64,000 bases of DNA from an uncultured Oscillospiraceae bacterium (GCA_944382965.1 CALWOA010000003.1:62001-126000), one strand, 5' to 3'; shown: positions 8,958 to 16,316, numbered from the stretch's first letter. Numbers and translations: made by a program. The notes: generated by a model not told the origin, from the sequence alone.

Positions 8958-9024
8958 TGTCGATTTTTGTCGAAAAGTTTTATTTTATATCCGTAGATGA
9001 TTAAAAACGTCGATTTTTGACGAG
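8958..9024 (+). promoter_or_regulatory. Two tandem pairs of Spo0A-box-like sites upstream of spo0A
   Basis: The Spo0A recognition heptamer is TGTCGAA (TGNCGAA core). Here TGTCGAT (8958-8964) and TGTCGAA (8968-8974) are repeated exactly 10 bp apart, and a second pair, CGTCGAT (9008-9014) and TGACGAG (9018-9024), again 10 bp apart, starts 50 bp downstream. The pairs lie just above the -35 of the spo0A promoter, so autoregulation is likely. Seen: the sites and spacing; inferred: binding. Confidence 0.65.
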
Positions 9025-9043
9025 CGATTATTTAGAAATTACC

Positions 9044-9072
9044 TTGCAAATCACCGCACTTCATGCTATGCT
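9044..9072 (+). promoter_or_regulatory. SigA-like promoter of spo0A
   Basis: TTGCAA (9044-9049), 17-bp spacer, TATGCT (9067-9072). The leader then contains a hairpin CACGGG-TTTTT-CCCGTG (9085-9101) before the ribosome site. Confidence 0.6.
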
Positions 9073-9137
9073 TTATTTGTCGCACACGGGTTTTTCCCGT
9101 GGCAAGGGGAGAATTTTACATGTTAGGAGAGGATCGT

Positions 9138-9917
9138 ATGGAACACACAACAACCGTATTTATCGCGGACAGTGCGGAGGACTTTTGTTCCGGTCTTACA
9201 GCCGCACTGCAGCGTGCCGATGGGTTTCAGGTAGTGGGAACCGCCAACGACGGGGAATTGGCGATTCGCATGATTGAAGAGCAGAAACCGGATGTACTGG
9301 TACTGGATCTGATGCTTGCCAAGCAGGATGGCATCAGCGTACTCAAGAGCATCGCCGGCATGGACCGCAAACCCATCACACTGGCTACCTCCGCATTCGT
9401 CACGGGATATGTATCTTCGGCGGCAGCCAATCTGGGCGTTCGGTATCTGATGCTGAAACCTTGCGATATGACCGCTCTGGTAGAACGGCTGGAGGAGATC
9501 CGCGGTGGGGAGAGCCTGCGGTATCCGGAAAAGCGCCGGGCAGACAAAACCAGCATTGAATCCATGGTCACGGGAATCATCCACGAAATCGGCGTTCCCG
9601 CCCACATAAAAGGCTATCAGTATCTGCGCGAAGCCATTATCATTGCCGTCAACGACATGGATGTAATCAACGCCATCACCAAGGTACTCTATCCACAGGT
9701 GGCCAAGACCTTCCAGACCACCCCCAGCCGGGTAGAGCGGGCCATCCGCCACGCCATTGAGGTAGCCTGGGACCGGGGCGACCTGGACACGCTGCAGCGT
9801 TTCTTCGGCTACACCGTATCCAATACCAAGGGAAAACCCACCAATTCCGAATTCATTGCCCTGATTGCGGACAAGCTCCAGCTGCAGCTGAAAAGCGCAG
9901 AGGCAGCCCAGTTTTAG
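9138..9917 (+). CDS. spo0A: Sporulation master regulator Spo0A
   Basis: 259 residues. The N-terminal receiver carries the phosphorylated Asp57 (LVLDLML) and the switch lysine (MLKPCD). The C-terminal DNA-binding domain is nearly invariant for Spo0[37 protein letters not shown]. It controls entry into sporulation in Firmicutes. Start ATG 9138 is chosen because AGGAGAGG precedes it; the frame extends upstream without a ribosome site. Odd: the acidic pocket reads Asp11-Ser12 rather than the usual Asp-Asp. spoIVB, the usual upstream neighbour, is absent, and the gene has its own promoter and terminator. Confidence 0.97.
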   Translation: MEHTTTVFIADSAEDFCSGLTAALQRADGFQVVGTANDGELAIRMIEEQKPDVLVLDLMLAKQDGISVLKSIAGMDRKPITLATSAFVTGYVSSAAANLGVRYLMLKPCDMTALVERLEEIRGGESLRYPEKRRADKTSIESMVTGIIHEIGVPAHIKGYQYLREAIIIAVNDMDVINAITKVLYPQVAKTFQTTPSRVERAIRHAIEVAWDRGDLDTLQRFFGYTVSNTKGKPTNSEFIALIADKLQLQLKSAEAAQF

Positions 9918-9928
9918 ATATACAAAGA

Positions 9929-9969
9929 TACACCCGGTTGATGAAGACGATCAACCGGGTGTATTTTTT
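9929..9969 (+). terminator. Terminator of spo0A
   Basis: 13-bp perfect stem ACACCCGGTTGAT / ATCAACCGGGTGT (9930-9942, 9950-9962) followed by ATTTTTT. A near copy of this stem recurs at 10026-10056. Confidence 0.92.
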
Positions 9970-9977
9970 GGATTTTA

Positions 9978-10056
9978 TTTGCCGGCGCAGGCGGCAAACT
10001 CTGCGAGGCTTTTTTGATAAGCTGACTCCCGGTTGATAGAAGCAATCAACCGGGAG
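9978..10056 (+). repeat. Intergenic repeat, copy A, ending in a second copy of the spo0A terminator stem
   Basis: Shared core: a TTTGCCG / CGGCAAA hairpin (9978-9998), CTCTGCGAGGC, a T-run, then CTGA. Directly after it (10026-10056) is CTCCCGGTTGAT...ATCAACCGGGAG, a near duplicate of the spo0A terminator stem with a different loop and outer pairs. The same core, in the same relation to a duplicated terminator hairpin, is found at 12817-12888. No coding sequence. Confidence 0.75.
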
Positions 10057-10072
10057 TTCCTGTTTGTTTGAA

Positions 10073-12142
10073 TTAAAAATCGCTGGCGTTCAGATAGGTC
10101 TGCCGACGCAGCAGGGCTTTGGCACACTTGTGACAGGTATAATCCTGTGTAAGCATCTGCGGGGCAATTTTCTCCGGCTCGCCGCAGCGGGCGCAGACGG
10201 GAATATTGGTAATCTTATACTCGAAAATCCAGTATCCGGAACCGGCACTGGTGATGCTCTCCCAGGTATGGCGATCCTGCTTATGGGAGGCGATGCGGCC
10301 GTAGTTATAGATATTGGAGTCGCGAACCTGGATGGTTCCGTCATCATTTACTTTTTCCAGAACGATGTAATGTCCGCCCTTGGTCCAATACCCTTTGTGC
10401 TGAATGGAAATGACGATATGCCCTTCATCCAGCGCTTGTTTCGCCACTGTAGTCTCATAGGTTTTTTCTCTTAGGTAGAAACCCAGTACCGGCGGTTCAT
10501 TGGTGAATATCATGCCATCGGTTCCGTTGCGGAAGCTGTAGTTGCCATAGCGGGCACACATTTCCGGGGGCGTCCATTCTTCATCTGCCAGATAGCTCGC
10601 CAGCATAGCCATGGAGGTAATGCCGCAGCCGTTGGTAGCAAGCTTGAACCCGCCGAACATGGTTCCGGCGTAGTCCTGCTGCAAATACAGCGGCACTTCC
10701 GGGAATCGCTCATGGGCTACGTCCGGGTACAGCACATCTCCGGTGCCCACGCTTCCTTCCGCCTCGGGCAGCACAATGGCACTGTAATCGACATCCATGG
10801 GATGGTTTTCCCGAGCTCCCGATAGAATCTCGTTTTGCATCTGGCTTTTCAAGTCCTGCTCCGCCTGGGCGTACCAAATGTCGGTGCTGCCGGTAAAGTA
10901 CAGGATATGGCAGCCGTACTCCGTGCGGATAATGGTGGTATCTCCCGGCTGACGCTCCGGGTCAAAGCACCAGCTGTCCAATTCCGGGATCAGCTGTCCC
11001 TGACGCAGCTGGTGATATGCACCGCCGTCCAGGGTGGTGCCGGTGTCCTGGGAATTCTTATTGGCCATTTCCGCGAAAGTGGCTTCCGTTCCCTTGGTTT
11101 TATTTTTCCAGTTGGTCAAAAGCTCCTCGGCTTTGGTCTGGCATGCCTGCCAAGCTTCCTCAGAGCAGCTTACCTTGCCGTCGGAAGCAATGGTCACCGA
11201 CTGGGCAGGCTGGGTAGAATCCGTAGCAGCAGAAGTGGTTTGCGCTGTCTGCGCTTCCGGCTCCTGACCCGGCACCACCAAAACATGGTGGATGTCCACA
11301 TATTTTCCGCTGTCTCTGGTAATTCCCTGGGCCTGGTAGTCGCTTTCCTGCTGGGCAAAGTAGCTTTCCACTTCCTCCTGGGTAGGGGCAAGATCATAGC
11401 ACAGGGAAGTCATGTACATGTAACCATAGTTATACAGCCAGGCAAAGTCCTGCACATCCTGCACTGTGGTGCCGAAAGCCTTTTGGGCCATCTCTTCCGC
11501 ACTGGCATACCCCTTCTCCTGGGCCAGGGTTTCCAGAGTCTGAGGAAGATTGTCCAGGTACTCCTGGTGCATGGTATTGAGCTGGAATGTATCGCTGTAG
11601 CCATAAAGGAATTTGGTTGCCGGGATATCCGTGAGGTAAATCTCATAGTTCTTCAGATTGGGCTTATAAGCCTCTTCCTTGGGCAGGCCCTTTTCCTCTG
11701 CCTCCATAGCCATTGCCTGGGCAGTATACCAGGAATTGATGGCCCGTTTCAGGAAATACTGCTGCCAGCTGGCTACGCTGGAATCCACCGTGCAGACCTG
11801 GGTATCCAGCGGTGCATCAAAATCCGGCGCCTGTTCCCGATTTTCGCTGCGGTACTGGGCAACCTCTGCCCAGTAATAGGCCCCCAGCAAACCGTTGGTC
11901 AGCTGTTTCTCTCCTACGGTAGCCACTACCACATCTGCGCTTCCCTGTCCGGTGTAACTTCCCTTGCAGGTCACATCCTCAGGGTTTCCATCTGCGGGGG
12001 TGGTAGCCTCCTCAGAAAGCGCAGACTGAGACACCGGGTCATCCTGGTCGGCAGGCGCTGCCGTTTGCACATCCTGTTTCTTTCCGCAGCCCGACAATAC
12101 CAGCAGCAGCGCCAGCACCAGGGCAGCCCATCGCTTTGTCAT
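10073..12142 (-). CDS. Lipoprotein: parvulin-type foldase fused to a C39-like cysteine peptidase and zinc ribbon
   Basis: 689 residues. Residues 1-19 form a lipoprotein signal (LVLSGC, lipid on Cys19). Residues about 70-270 resemble the helical region of SurA/PrsA. About 280-420 look like a PpiC parvulin peptidyl-prolyl isomerase domain (DIHHVLVVPG, FAEMANKNSQD, GGAYHQLRQGQLIPELDSW, TEYGCHILYFTG). About 478-640 match a C39-like (peptidase_C39_2) domain with NGCGITSMA (Cys506), GGHYIVL (His591) and VRDSN (Asp608). The tail carries C650-x2-C653 and C670-x2-C673, a zinc-ribbon pattern. The fusion is unusual; substrate unknown. Start ATG 12142 follows AAGGAAG. Likely surface exposed; gene stands alone. 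Confidence 0.85.
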   Translation of the reverse strand: MTKRWAALVLALLLVLSGCGKKQDVQTAAPADQDDPVSQSALSEEATTPADGNPEDVTCKGSYTGQGSADVVVATVGEKQLTNGLLGAYYWAEVAQYRSENREQAPDFDAPLDTQVCTVDSSVASWQQYFLKRAINSWYTAQAMAMEAEEKGLPKEEAYKPNLKNYEIYLTDIPATKFLYGYSDTFQLNTMHQEYLDNLPQTLETLAQEKGYASAEEMAQKAFGTTVQDVQDFAWLYNYGYMYMTSLCYDLAPTQEEVESYFAQQESDYQAQGITRDSGKYVDIHHVLVVPGQEPEAQTAQTTSAATDSTQPAQSVTIASDGKVSCSEEAWQACQTKAEELLTNWKNKTKGTEATFAEMANKNSQDTGTTLDGGAYHQLRQGQLIPELDSWCFDPERQPGDTTIIRTEYGCHILYFTGSTDIWYAQAEQDLKSQMQNEILSGARENHPMDVDYSAIVLPEAEGSVGTGDVLYPDVAHERFPEVPLYLQQDYAGTMFGGFKLATNGCGITSMAMLASYLADEEWTPPEMCARYGNYSFRNGTDGMIFTNEPPVLGFYLREKTYETTVAKQALDEGHIVISIQHKGYWTKGGHYIVLEKVNDDGTIQVRDSNIYNYGRIASHKQDRHTWESITSAGSGYWIFEYKITNIPVCARCGEPEKIAPQMLTQDYTCHKCAKALLRRQTYLNASDF

Positions 12143-12179
12143 ACCATGGTCTTCCTTTTCGTAATTGTATATTTTGTTT

Positions 12180-12208
12180 AGTTTACCATATTATCCCGGT
12201 TTTTTCAA
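12180..12208 (-). promoter_or_regulatory. Promoter of the foldase/peptidase lipoprotein
   Basis: Minus strand TTGAAA (12208-12203), 17 bp, TAAACT (12185-12180), about 40 bp before the start. Confidence 0.5.
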
Positions 12209-12273
12209 GACTTGCGCCAGGGGTGTCTTCTTAAGATTCCATAAAGTCCACGCCTTTTTTCCCATTTCCCTGC

Positions 12274-12302
12274 TTGCAATTCCCGAACATCTGGGGTATA
12301 AT
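12274..12302 (+). promoter_or_regulatory. SigA promoter of the DUF1292 gene
   Basis: TTGCAA (12274-12279), 17-bp spacer, TATAAT (12297-12302). Confidence 0.7.
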
Positions 12303-12335
12303 CCCAATGAAATTACCAAATACAGGAGGAACCCC

Positions 12336-12626
12336 ATGGAAAACGAAAATCAGCTTCCTGAGGAAGAAGTCAGCATTCTGACCCTCACCGACGAAAACGG
12401 TCAGGATACCAATTTTGAATACCTGGACTGCATGACCTACCAGGATAAGGAATACCTGATCCTGATGCCCACCGAGGACGAGTCCGGCGAGATCGTCATT
12501 CTGGAAGTAGAGCCCATTGACGAAGAGAACGAAAACTACCTGGCTGTGGAGGACGAAGCCATTCTGGATGCCGTCTACGGTCTGTTCAAGGAAAAGTACA
12601 AAGATGTGCTGACCTTCGAGGAATAA
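12336..12626 (+). CDS. DUF1292 family small acidic protein
   Basis: 96 residues, strongly acidic, with the DUF1292 pattern: ILTLTDENGQDTNFEYLDCMTYQDKEYLILMP, then EIVILEVEP and the C-terminal YGLFKEKYKDVL. The family is common in Firmicutes and its function is not established. The start ATG 12336 follows a perfect AGGAGG at 7 bases; a longer upstream frame lacks a ribosome site. It has its own promoter and is followed by a long intergenic hairpin array. Cytoplasmic, no membrane segment. Confidence 0.85.
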   Translation: MENENQLPEEEVSILTLTDENGQDTNFEYLDCMTYQDKEYLILMPTEDESGEIVILEVEPIDEENENYLAVEDEAILDAVYGLFKEKYKDVLTFEE

Positions 12627-12632
12627 GCATAT

Positions 12633-12888
12633 ATCCCCCGGAACGCTGTTCCGGGGGATTAAAACTGTCGGAAAAGCCCATAGGGCTTTTCCGACAACTA
12701 AAAGCAGTCTGCTGCGCGCATAATTTGTCCCCCGATGGGGGACAAATTCCACACTTGCAGTCTGAGAAGTGTTTTCTGCCAGGTACATGCCCCGGCAGAA
12801 AACGGTTTTAACTCTATTTGCCGCTGTAGCGGCAAACTCTGCGAGGCTTTTTGACACACTGATTCCCCGGAACGCTGTTCCGGGGAAT
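12633..12888 (+). repeat. Array of six perfect hairpins between DUF1292 and cysK (repeat copy B)
   Basis: Six stem-loops in 256 bp. HP1 12633-12659 (12 bp, triloop GCT). HP2 12666-12696 (14 bp, loop ATA). HP3 12722-12748 (12 bp, loop GAT). HP4 12771-12803 (10 bp, larger loop). HP5 12817-12836 (TTTGCCGC / GCGGCAAA). HP6 12862-12888 (12 bp, triloop GCT). HP1 and HP6 share an identical 21-nt core. The segment from HP5 to HP6 is the core also present at 9978-10025. No open frame of note. Confidence 0.85.
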
Positions 12889-12892
12889 TGTT

Positions 12893-13825
12893 TTATTGCT
12901 GATACATAGGGGTGGTCAGATACCGCTCGCCGGAGTCCGGCAGCAGCACCACAATGGTCTTGCCCCGGTTTTCCTCCCGCTGGGCCAATGTAAACGCCGC
13001 GTGCAGAGCCGCACCGCCGGAAATGCCCGTAAGAATTCCTTCTTCCCTGCCCAGCTGACGGCCTGTCTGGTAGGCGTCCTCTGTGGCAACGGGGATCACT
13101 TCATCCACAACGGTTCTGTCCAGAATCTCCGGTACAAATCCGGCACCGATGCCCTGGATGCCGTGGGGGCCACTGCGGCCCTGGGTCAGGACCGGGGAAT
13201 CCGCCGGTTCCACACCGATGATTTTCACATTGGGATTTTGTTCTTTCAGGTAGCGTCCCACCCCGGTGATGGTGCCGCCGGTGCCGATGCCCGCCACAAA
13301 CAGGTCCACCTTTCCGTCAGTATCCTCCCAGATTTCCGGGCCGGTGGTGCGGTAGTGGGCGTCCGGGTTGGCCGGGTTGACAAACTGCCCCGCCAGGAAG
13401 CTGCCGGGCGTTTCCCTTGCCAGTTCCTCGGCCTTGGCAATGGCGCCAGACATGCCCAGCTTGCCGGGAGTCAGCACCAGCTCCGCGCCGTAGGCCTTCA
13501 TCAGCAGCCGACGCTCCATGCTCATGGTATCGGGCATGACGATGATGCACCGATACCCCCGGGCCGCCGCCACACTGCACAGGCCAATGCCGGTATTGCC
13601 GGAGGTAGGCTCAATAATCACGCTGCCCTCTTTCAGCACACCCCGGCGCTGGGCATCGTCAATCATGGACAGGGCCACCCGGTCTTTGGCGGAACCGGCA
13701 GGGTTCTTCCCTTCCAGTTTTGCCAGAACGGTAGCCCGGAGGTTTCTATTTTTTTCCATATTCCCCAGATGCAGCAGCGGGGTTCTGCCGATGAGCTGGG
13801 ATGCGGACTGGTAAATATTTGCCAT
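12893..13825 (-). CDS. cysK: Cysteine synthase A (O-acetylserine sulfhydrylase)
   Basis: 310 residues of the fold-type II pyridoxal-phosphate family. It makes cysteine from O-acetylserine and sulfide. Seen: NPAGSAKDRVALSMI with the PLP lysine, the substrate loop PTSGNTGIGL, the glycine loop GIGTGGTITGVGRYL, and ISGGAALHAA near the C-terminus. Start ATG 13825 follows GGGAGGATT; the frame extends upstream past the promoter and is not used. It is transcribed divergently from cysE, which makes its substrate, from a shared regulatory region. Confidence 0.95.
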   Translation of the reverse strand: MANIYQSASQLIGRTPLLHLGNMEKNRNLRATVLAKLEGKNPAGSAKDRVALSMIDDAQRRGVLKEGSVIIEPTSGNTGIGLCSVAAARGYRCIIVMPDTMSMERRLLMKAYGAELVLTPGKLGMSGAIAKAEELARETPGSFLAGQFVNPANPDAHYRTTGPEIWEDTDGKVDLFVAGIGTGGTITGVGRYLKEQNPNVKIIGVEPADSPVLTQGRSGPHGIQGIGAGFVPEILDRTVVDEVIPVATEDAYQTGRQLGREEGILTGISGGAALHAAFTLAQREENRGKTIVVLLPDSGERYLTTPMYQQ

Positions 13826-13861
13826 AACAAATCCTCCCTGATTCAGCGTTTTCTTAGTGGG

Positions 13862-13891
13862 AATTATACACCCCGGCCTTCCTCGTGTCAA
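13862..13891 (-). promoter_or_regulatory. SigA promoter of cysK
   Basis: Minus strand TTGACA (13891-13886), 18-bp spacer, TATAAT (13867-13862), both hexamers fully consensus. The -35 lies inside an inverted repeat. Confidence 0.8.
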
Positions 13892-13904
13892 TTGACTTTG
13901 ACAC
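13885..13904. promoter_or_regulatory. Inverted repeat between cysK and cysE, candidate operator
   Basis: GTGTCAA (13885-13891), 6-bp spacer, TTGACAC (13898-13904). It covers the cysK -35 and lies just upstream of the cysE -10-like TATGCT (13910-13915), so one bound regulator could control both genes. The regulator is unknown; CymR-like control of cysteine genes is an inference. Confidence 0.55.
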
Positions 13905-13947
13905 AGGGCTATGCTAAACTGATGGCATAAAAAGGAGGGATGCATCT

Positions 13948-14892
13948 ATGACCCCCATTGAGGAACAGATTGAAGGCATTGTTGACAGTATTCTGGAAGA
14001 TTATCACAACGGCCGGGATATCGACAAGCTGGACCCCTTCCAGCACCCGGACAAAGACGTGGTCATCGACATGATCGGCAAGCTCCTGCGCATTGTTTAT
14101 CCCGGTTTTTCCCGGGACAGAGCCTACCGGATCTACAATACCAAGCACAACCTGTCCATGCTGATTGAAGATGTGATGTACAATCTGAACAAGCAGATTG
14201 CCATTGTTCTGCGCAGTTCTATGTCGGCTCAGGAAGCCCAGGACAAAGCCCAGATGCTGAGCCTGGAATTTTTCCGGGCCATTCCCGGTGTCCGGTCTGT
14301 GATTCAGACCGACGTGGAAGCCTTCTACGACGGCGACCCGGCGGCCTACAGTGTAGATGAAATCGTCTTCTGCTATCCCGGCCTGTATGCCATCACCGTT
14401 TACCGGCTGGCCCACATTCTGTACACATTAAATGTACCCATGCTGCCCCGGATTATGACGGAGCATGCCCACTGCATCACCGGCATTGACATCAACCCCG
14501 GCGCCACCATCGGCAAGTATTTCTTCATCGACCACGGCACCGGCATTGTGGTGGGAGAAACCACCGTCATCGGTGATCATGTAAAGGTATACCAGGGGGT
14601 CACCCTGGGCGCTCTGACCACCCGGGGCGGACAGAGCCTGCGGGGCAAGAAGCGTCACCCCACCATTGAGGACAACGTAACCATCTACGCCGGTGCTTCC
14701 ATTCTGGGCGGCGGCACTGTGATCGGACGGGACAGCGTCATCGGCTCCAACGTCTTTATCACCCACTCCATCCCCGCCTGCACCACCGTCAGTGTCAAGA
14801 GCCAGGAACTGCAGTTCAAACCCCGCAACTGCCCCGGCGACTGCTCCAAATGTGAATCCAAGCCGGAACCCTTCTGGGAAGGGCAGAAATAA
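13948..14892 (+). CDS. cysE: Serine O-acetyltransferase (long, SatA/EpsC type)
   Basis: 314 residues. An alpha-helical N-terminal domain precedes a left-handed beta-helix with hexapeptide repeats (INPGATIGKYFFIDHGTGIVVGETT region, VTLGALTTRGG, RHPTIEDNVTIYAGASILGG). It acetylates serine to O-acetylserine for CysK. Start ATG 13948 follows AAAGGAGGG. The C-terminal tail is unusual: CPGDCSKCES contributes three closely spaced cysteines after the usual end of the helix. Divergent from cysK and followed by a strong terminator. Confidence 0.93.
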   Translation: MTPIEEQIEGIVDSILEDYHNGRDIDKLDPFQHPDKDVVIDMIGKLLRIVYPGFSRDRAYRIYNTKHNLSMLIEDVMYNLNKQIAIVLRSSMSAQEAQDKAQMLSLEFFRAIPGVRSVIQTDVEAFYDGDPAAYSVDEIVFCYPGLYAITVYRLAHILYTLNVPMLPRIMTEHAHCITGIDINPGATIGKYFFIDHGTGIVVGETTVIGDHVKVYQGVTLGALTTRGGQSLRGKKRHPTIEDNVTIYAGASILGGGTVIGRDSVIGSNVFITHSIPACTTVSVKSQELQFKPRNCPGDCSKCESKPEPFWEGQK

Positions 14893-14926
14893 CGCCGTTC
14901 CTCCCCTGCCGTAAAATACCAATAGC

Positions 14927-14962
14927 AAGGCCGCTGATTTTTGTAAATCAGCGGCCTTTTTT
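14927..14962 (+). terminator. Terminator of cysE
   Basis: 14-bp stem AAGGCCGCTGATTT / AAATCAGCGGCCTT with a 4-base loop, followed by a T-run. Confidence 0.9.
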
Positions 14963-14997
14963 AGTATGCTGTTTTATATAAACAATCCCTACAAGCC

Positions 14998-15477
14998 TTA
15001 TTCCGCAAGGTTTGTAAGTGTATCGCCTGTAATGCGGTACACTGTCCAATCTGACATTGGCTCTGCTCCGAGGGATAAATAAAAATCGATACTGGGTTTA
15101 TTCCAGTCAAGACACCACCATTCCAAGCGTCCACATTTTCGCTCAATGGCAATGGATGCCAATTTTTTCAGGATCGCTTTTCCATAGCCGTTGCCGCGGT
15201 ATTCCGGTTTCACAAACAGGTCTTCCAGATAAATCCCTGCACGGCCAAGGAAGGTGGAAAAGTTATGAAAGAAAAGCGCAAACCCAATTTCTTTTCCGTC
15301 TACAACAGCAAAAAGGACCTCCGCTTTCTGCTTGTCAAAAATCCACTCTTCCAAAGTTGCGTCATCCGCAACCACTTCATGTAACATCTTTTCATAATCG
15401 GCAAGTTCTTTTATAAATTGTAGTATCAGATGGGTGTCTTTTCGCTCTGCATACCGAAACGTAAGCGCCTTCTTCAT
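14998..15477 (-). CDS. GNAT family N-acetyltransferase
   Basis: About 159 residues from MKKALTFRYAERK. The GNAT core is visible: IYLEDLFVKPEYRGNGYGKAILKKLA, with the R-x2-G-x-G acetyl-CoA loop, then WWCLDWNKPSIDFYLSLGAEPMSDW, a pattern seen in diamine acetyltransferase-like enzymes; the substrate is not known. An AGGAG lies rather far (about 13 bases) from ATG 15477, so the start is uncertain and a longer form up to 15576 is possible. Codon use is clearly more AT-rich than in the neighbours, which suggests acquisition by transfer. Confidence 0.8.
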   Translation of the reverse strand: MKKALTFRYAERKDTHLILQFIKELADYEKMLHEVVADDATLEEWIFDKQKAEVLFAVVDGKEIGFALFFHNFSTFLGRAGIYLEDLFVKPEYRGNGYGKAILKKLASIAIERKCGRLEWWCLDWNKPSIDFYLSLGAEPMSDWTVYRITGDTLTNLAE

Positions 15478-15562
15478 TTGGATAACACGATCTCCTTCTG
15501 TTTTTCTCACATGCTTGCCGCCAAACATCAAATCATTGGTCCCGACAGATTTTTGGATGTTT

Positions 15563-16282
15563 TCAAATACCCGCAATATCCTTAATCACTTCCCCCGCCA
15601 GAATCAGTCCCGCGGCTCCTGGGACGTAGGATAGGCTTCCCGGAATCTGGCGCTTTCCGATGGCGGCGGCTTCTTCCTCCCAGCCGGTGGGGGTTCTGGC
15701 TTCTTCCTGGGAATAGACCACCTTCAGATGGGCAATGCCCCGTTTTTTCAGTTCCTTGCGCATCACCCGGGCCAGGGGGCACATGGAGGTTTTGGCAATG
15801 TCCGCCACCTGGAAAGCCGCCGCATCCAGCTTGTTTCCCGTGCCCATACAGCTGATGATGGGCGTGCCTGCGTTATGCGCCTTCTGTACCAGTGCCAGTT
15901 TGCCGGTAACAGTATCGATGGCGTCCACAATGTAATCGTATTGGGCAAAATCAAATTGACTTTCCGTGTCCGGCCCGAAGAACAGCGCATAGGTTCTGAC
16001 AGCGCAAGCCGGATTGATTTCCGCTACCCGTTTCCGGGCGGCCTCCGTCTTGGGCATGTCCAGGGTTGCGTAGGTTGCCAGAATCTGGCGGTTCAAGTTG
16101 GAGATGCTGATGGTGTCGTTGTCGATCAGATCCAACCGCCCCACGCCGCTGCGTGCCAGAGCTTCTACCACATAGCCCCCAACGCCTCCCAGGCCGAATA
16201 CTGCAACCCGGGCATTTTGCAGCCGCTCCATGGCAGATTCTCCCAGCAGCATCTGGGTACGGTAAAATTGCTCGTGTATCAT
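15563..16282 (-). CDS. tcdA: tRNA threonylcarbamoyladenosine dehydratase (TcdA/CsdL)
   Basis: 239 residues of the ThiF/MoeB/E1-like superfamily. Adenylate-binding VFGLGGVGGYVVEALARSGVGRLDLIDND, ISNLNRQ and YDYIVDAIDT are present, and SCMGTGNKLDAAAF with TSMCPLARVMRKELKKRG fits TcdA. It cyclises t6A to ct6A on tRNA using ATP. Start ATG 16282 follows GGAGGAGG. It sits after murA, separated by a hairpin with a short T-run, so expression may depend on read-through. The tsaC gene for t6A synthesis is elsewhere in this window. Confidence 0.9.
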   Translation of the reverse strand: MIHEQFYRTQMLLGESAMERLQNARVAVFGLGGVGGYVVEALARSGVGRLDLIDNDTISISNLNRQILATYATLDMPKTEAARKRVAEINPACAVRTYALFFGPDTESQFDFAQYDYIVDAIDTVTGKLALVQKAHNAGTPIISCMGTGNKLDAAAFQVADIAKTSMCPLARVMRKELKKRGIAHLKVVYSQEEARTPTGWEEEAAAIGKRQIPGSLSYVPGAAGLILAGEVIKDIAGI

Positions 16283-16316
16283 GGCCTCCTCCGAAATGAT
16301 TTTTCTTATGGTATGC

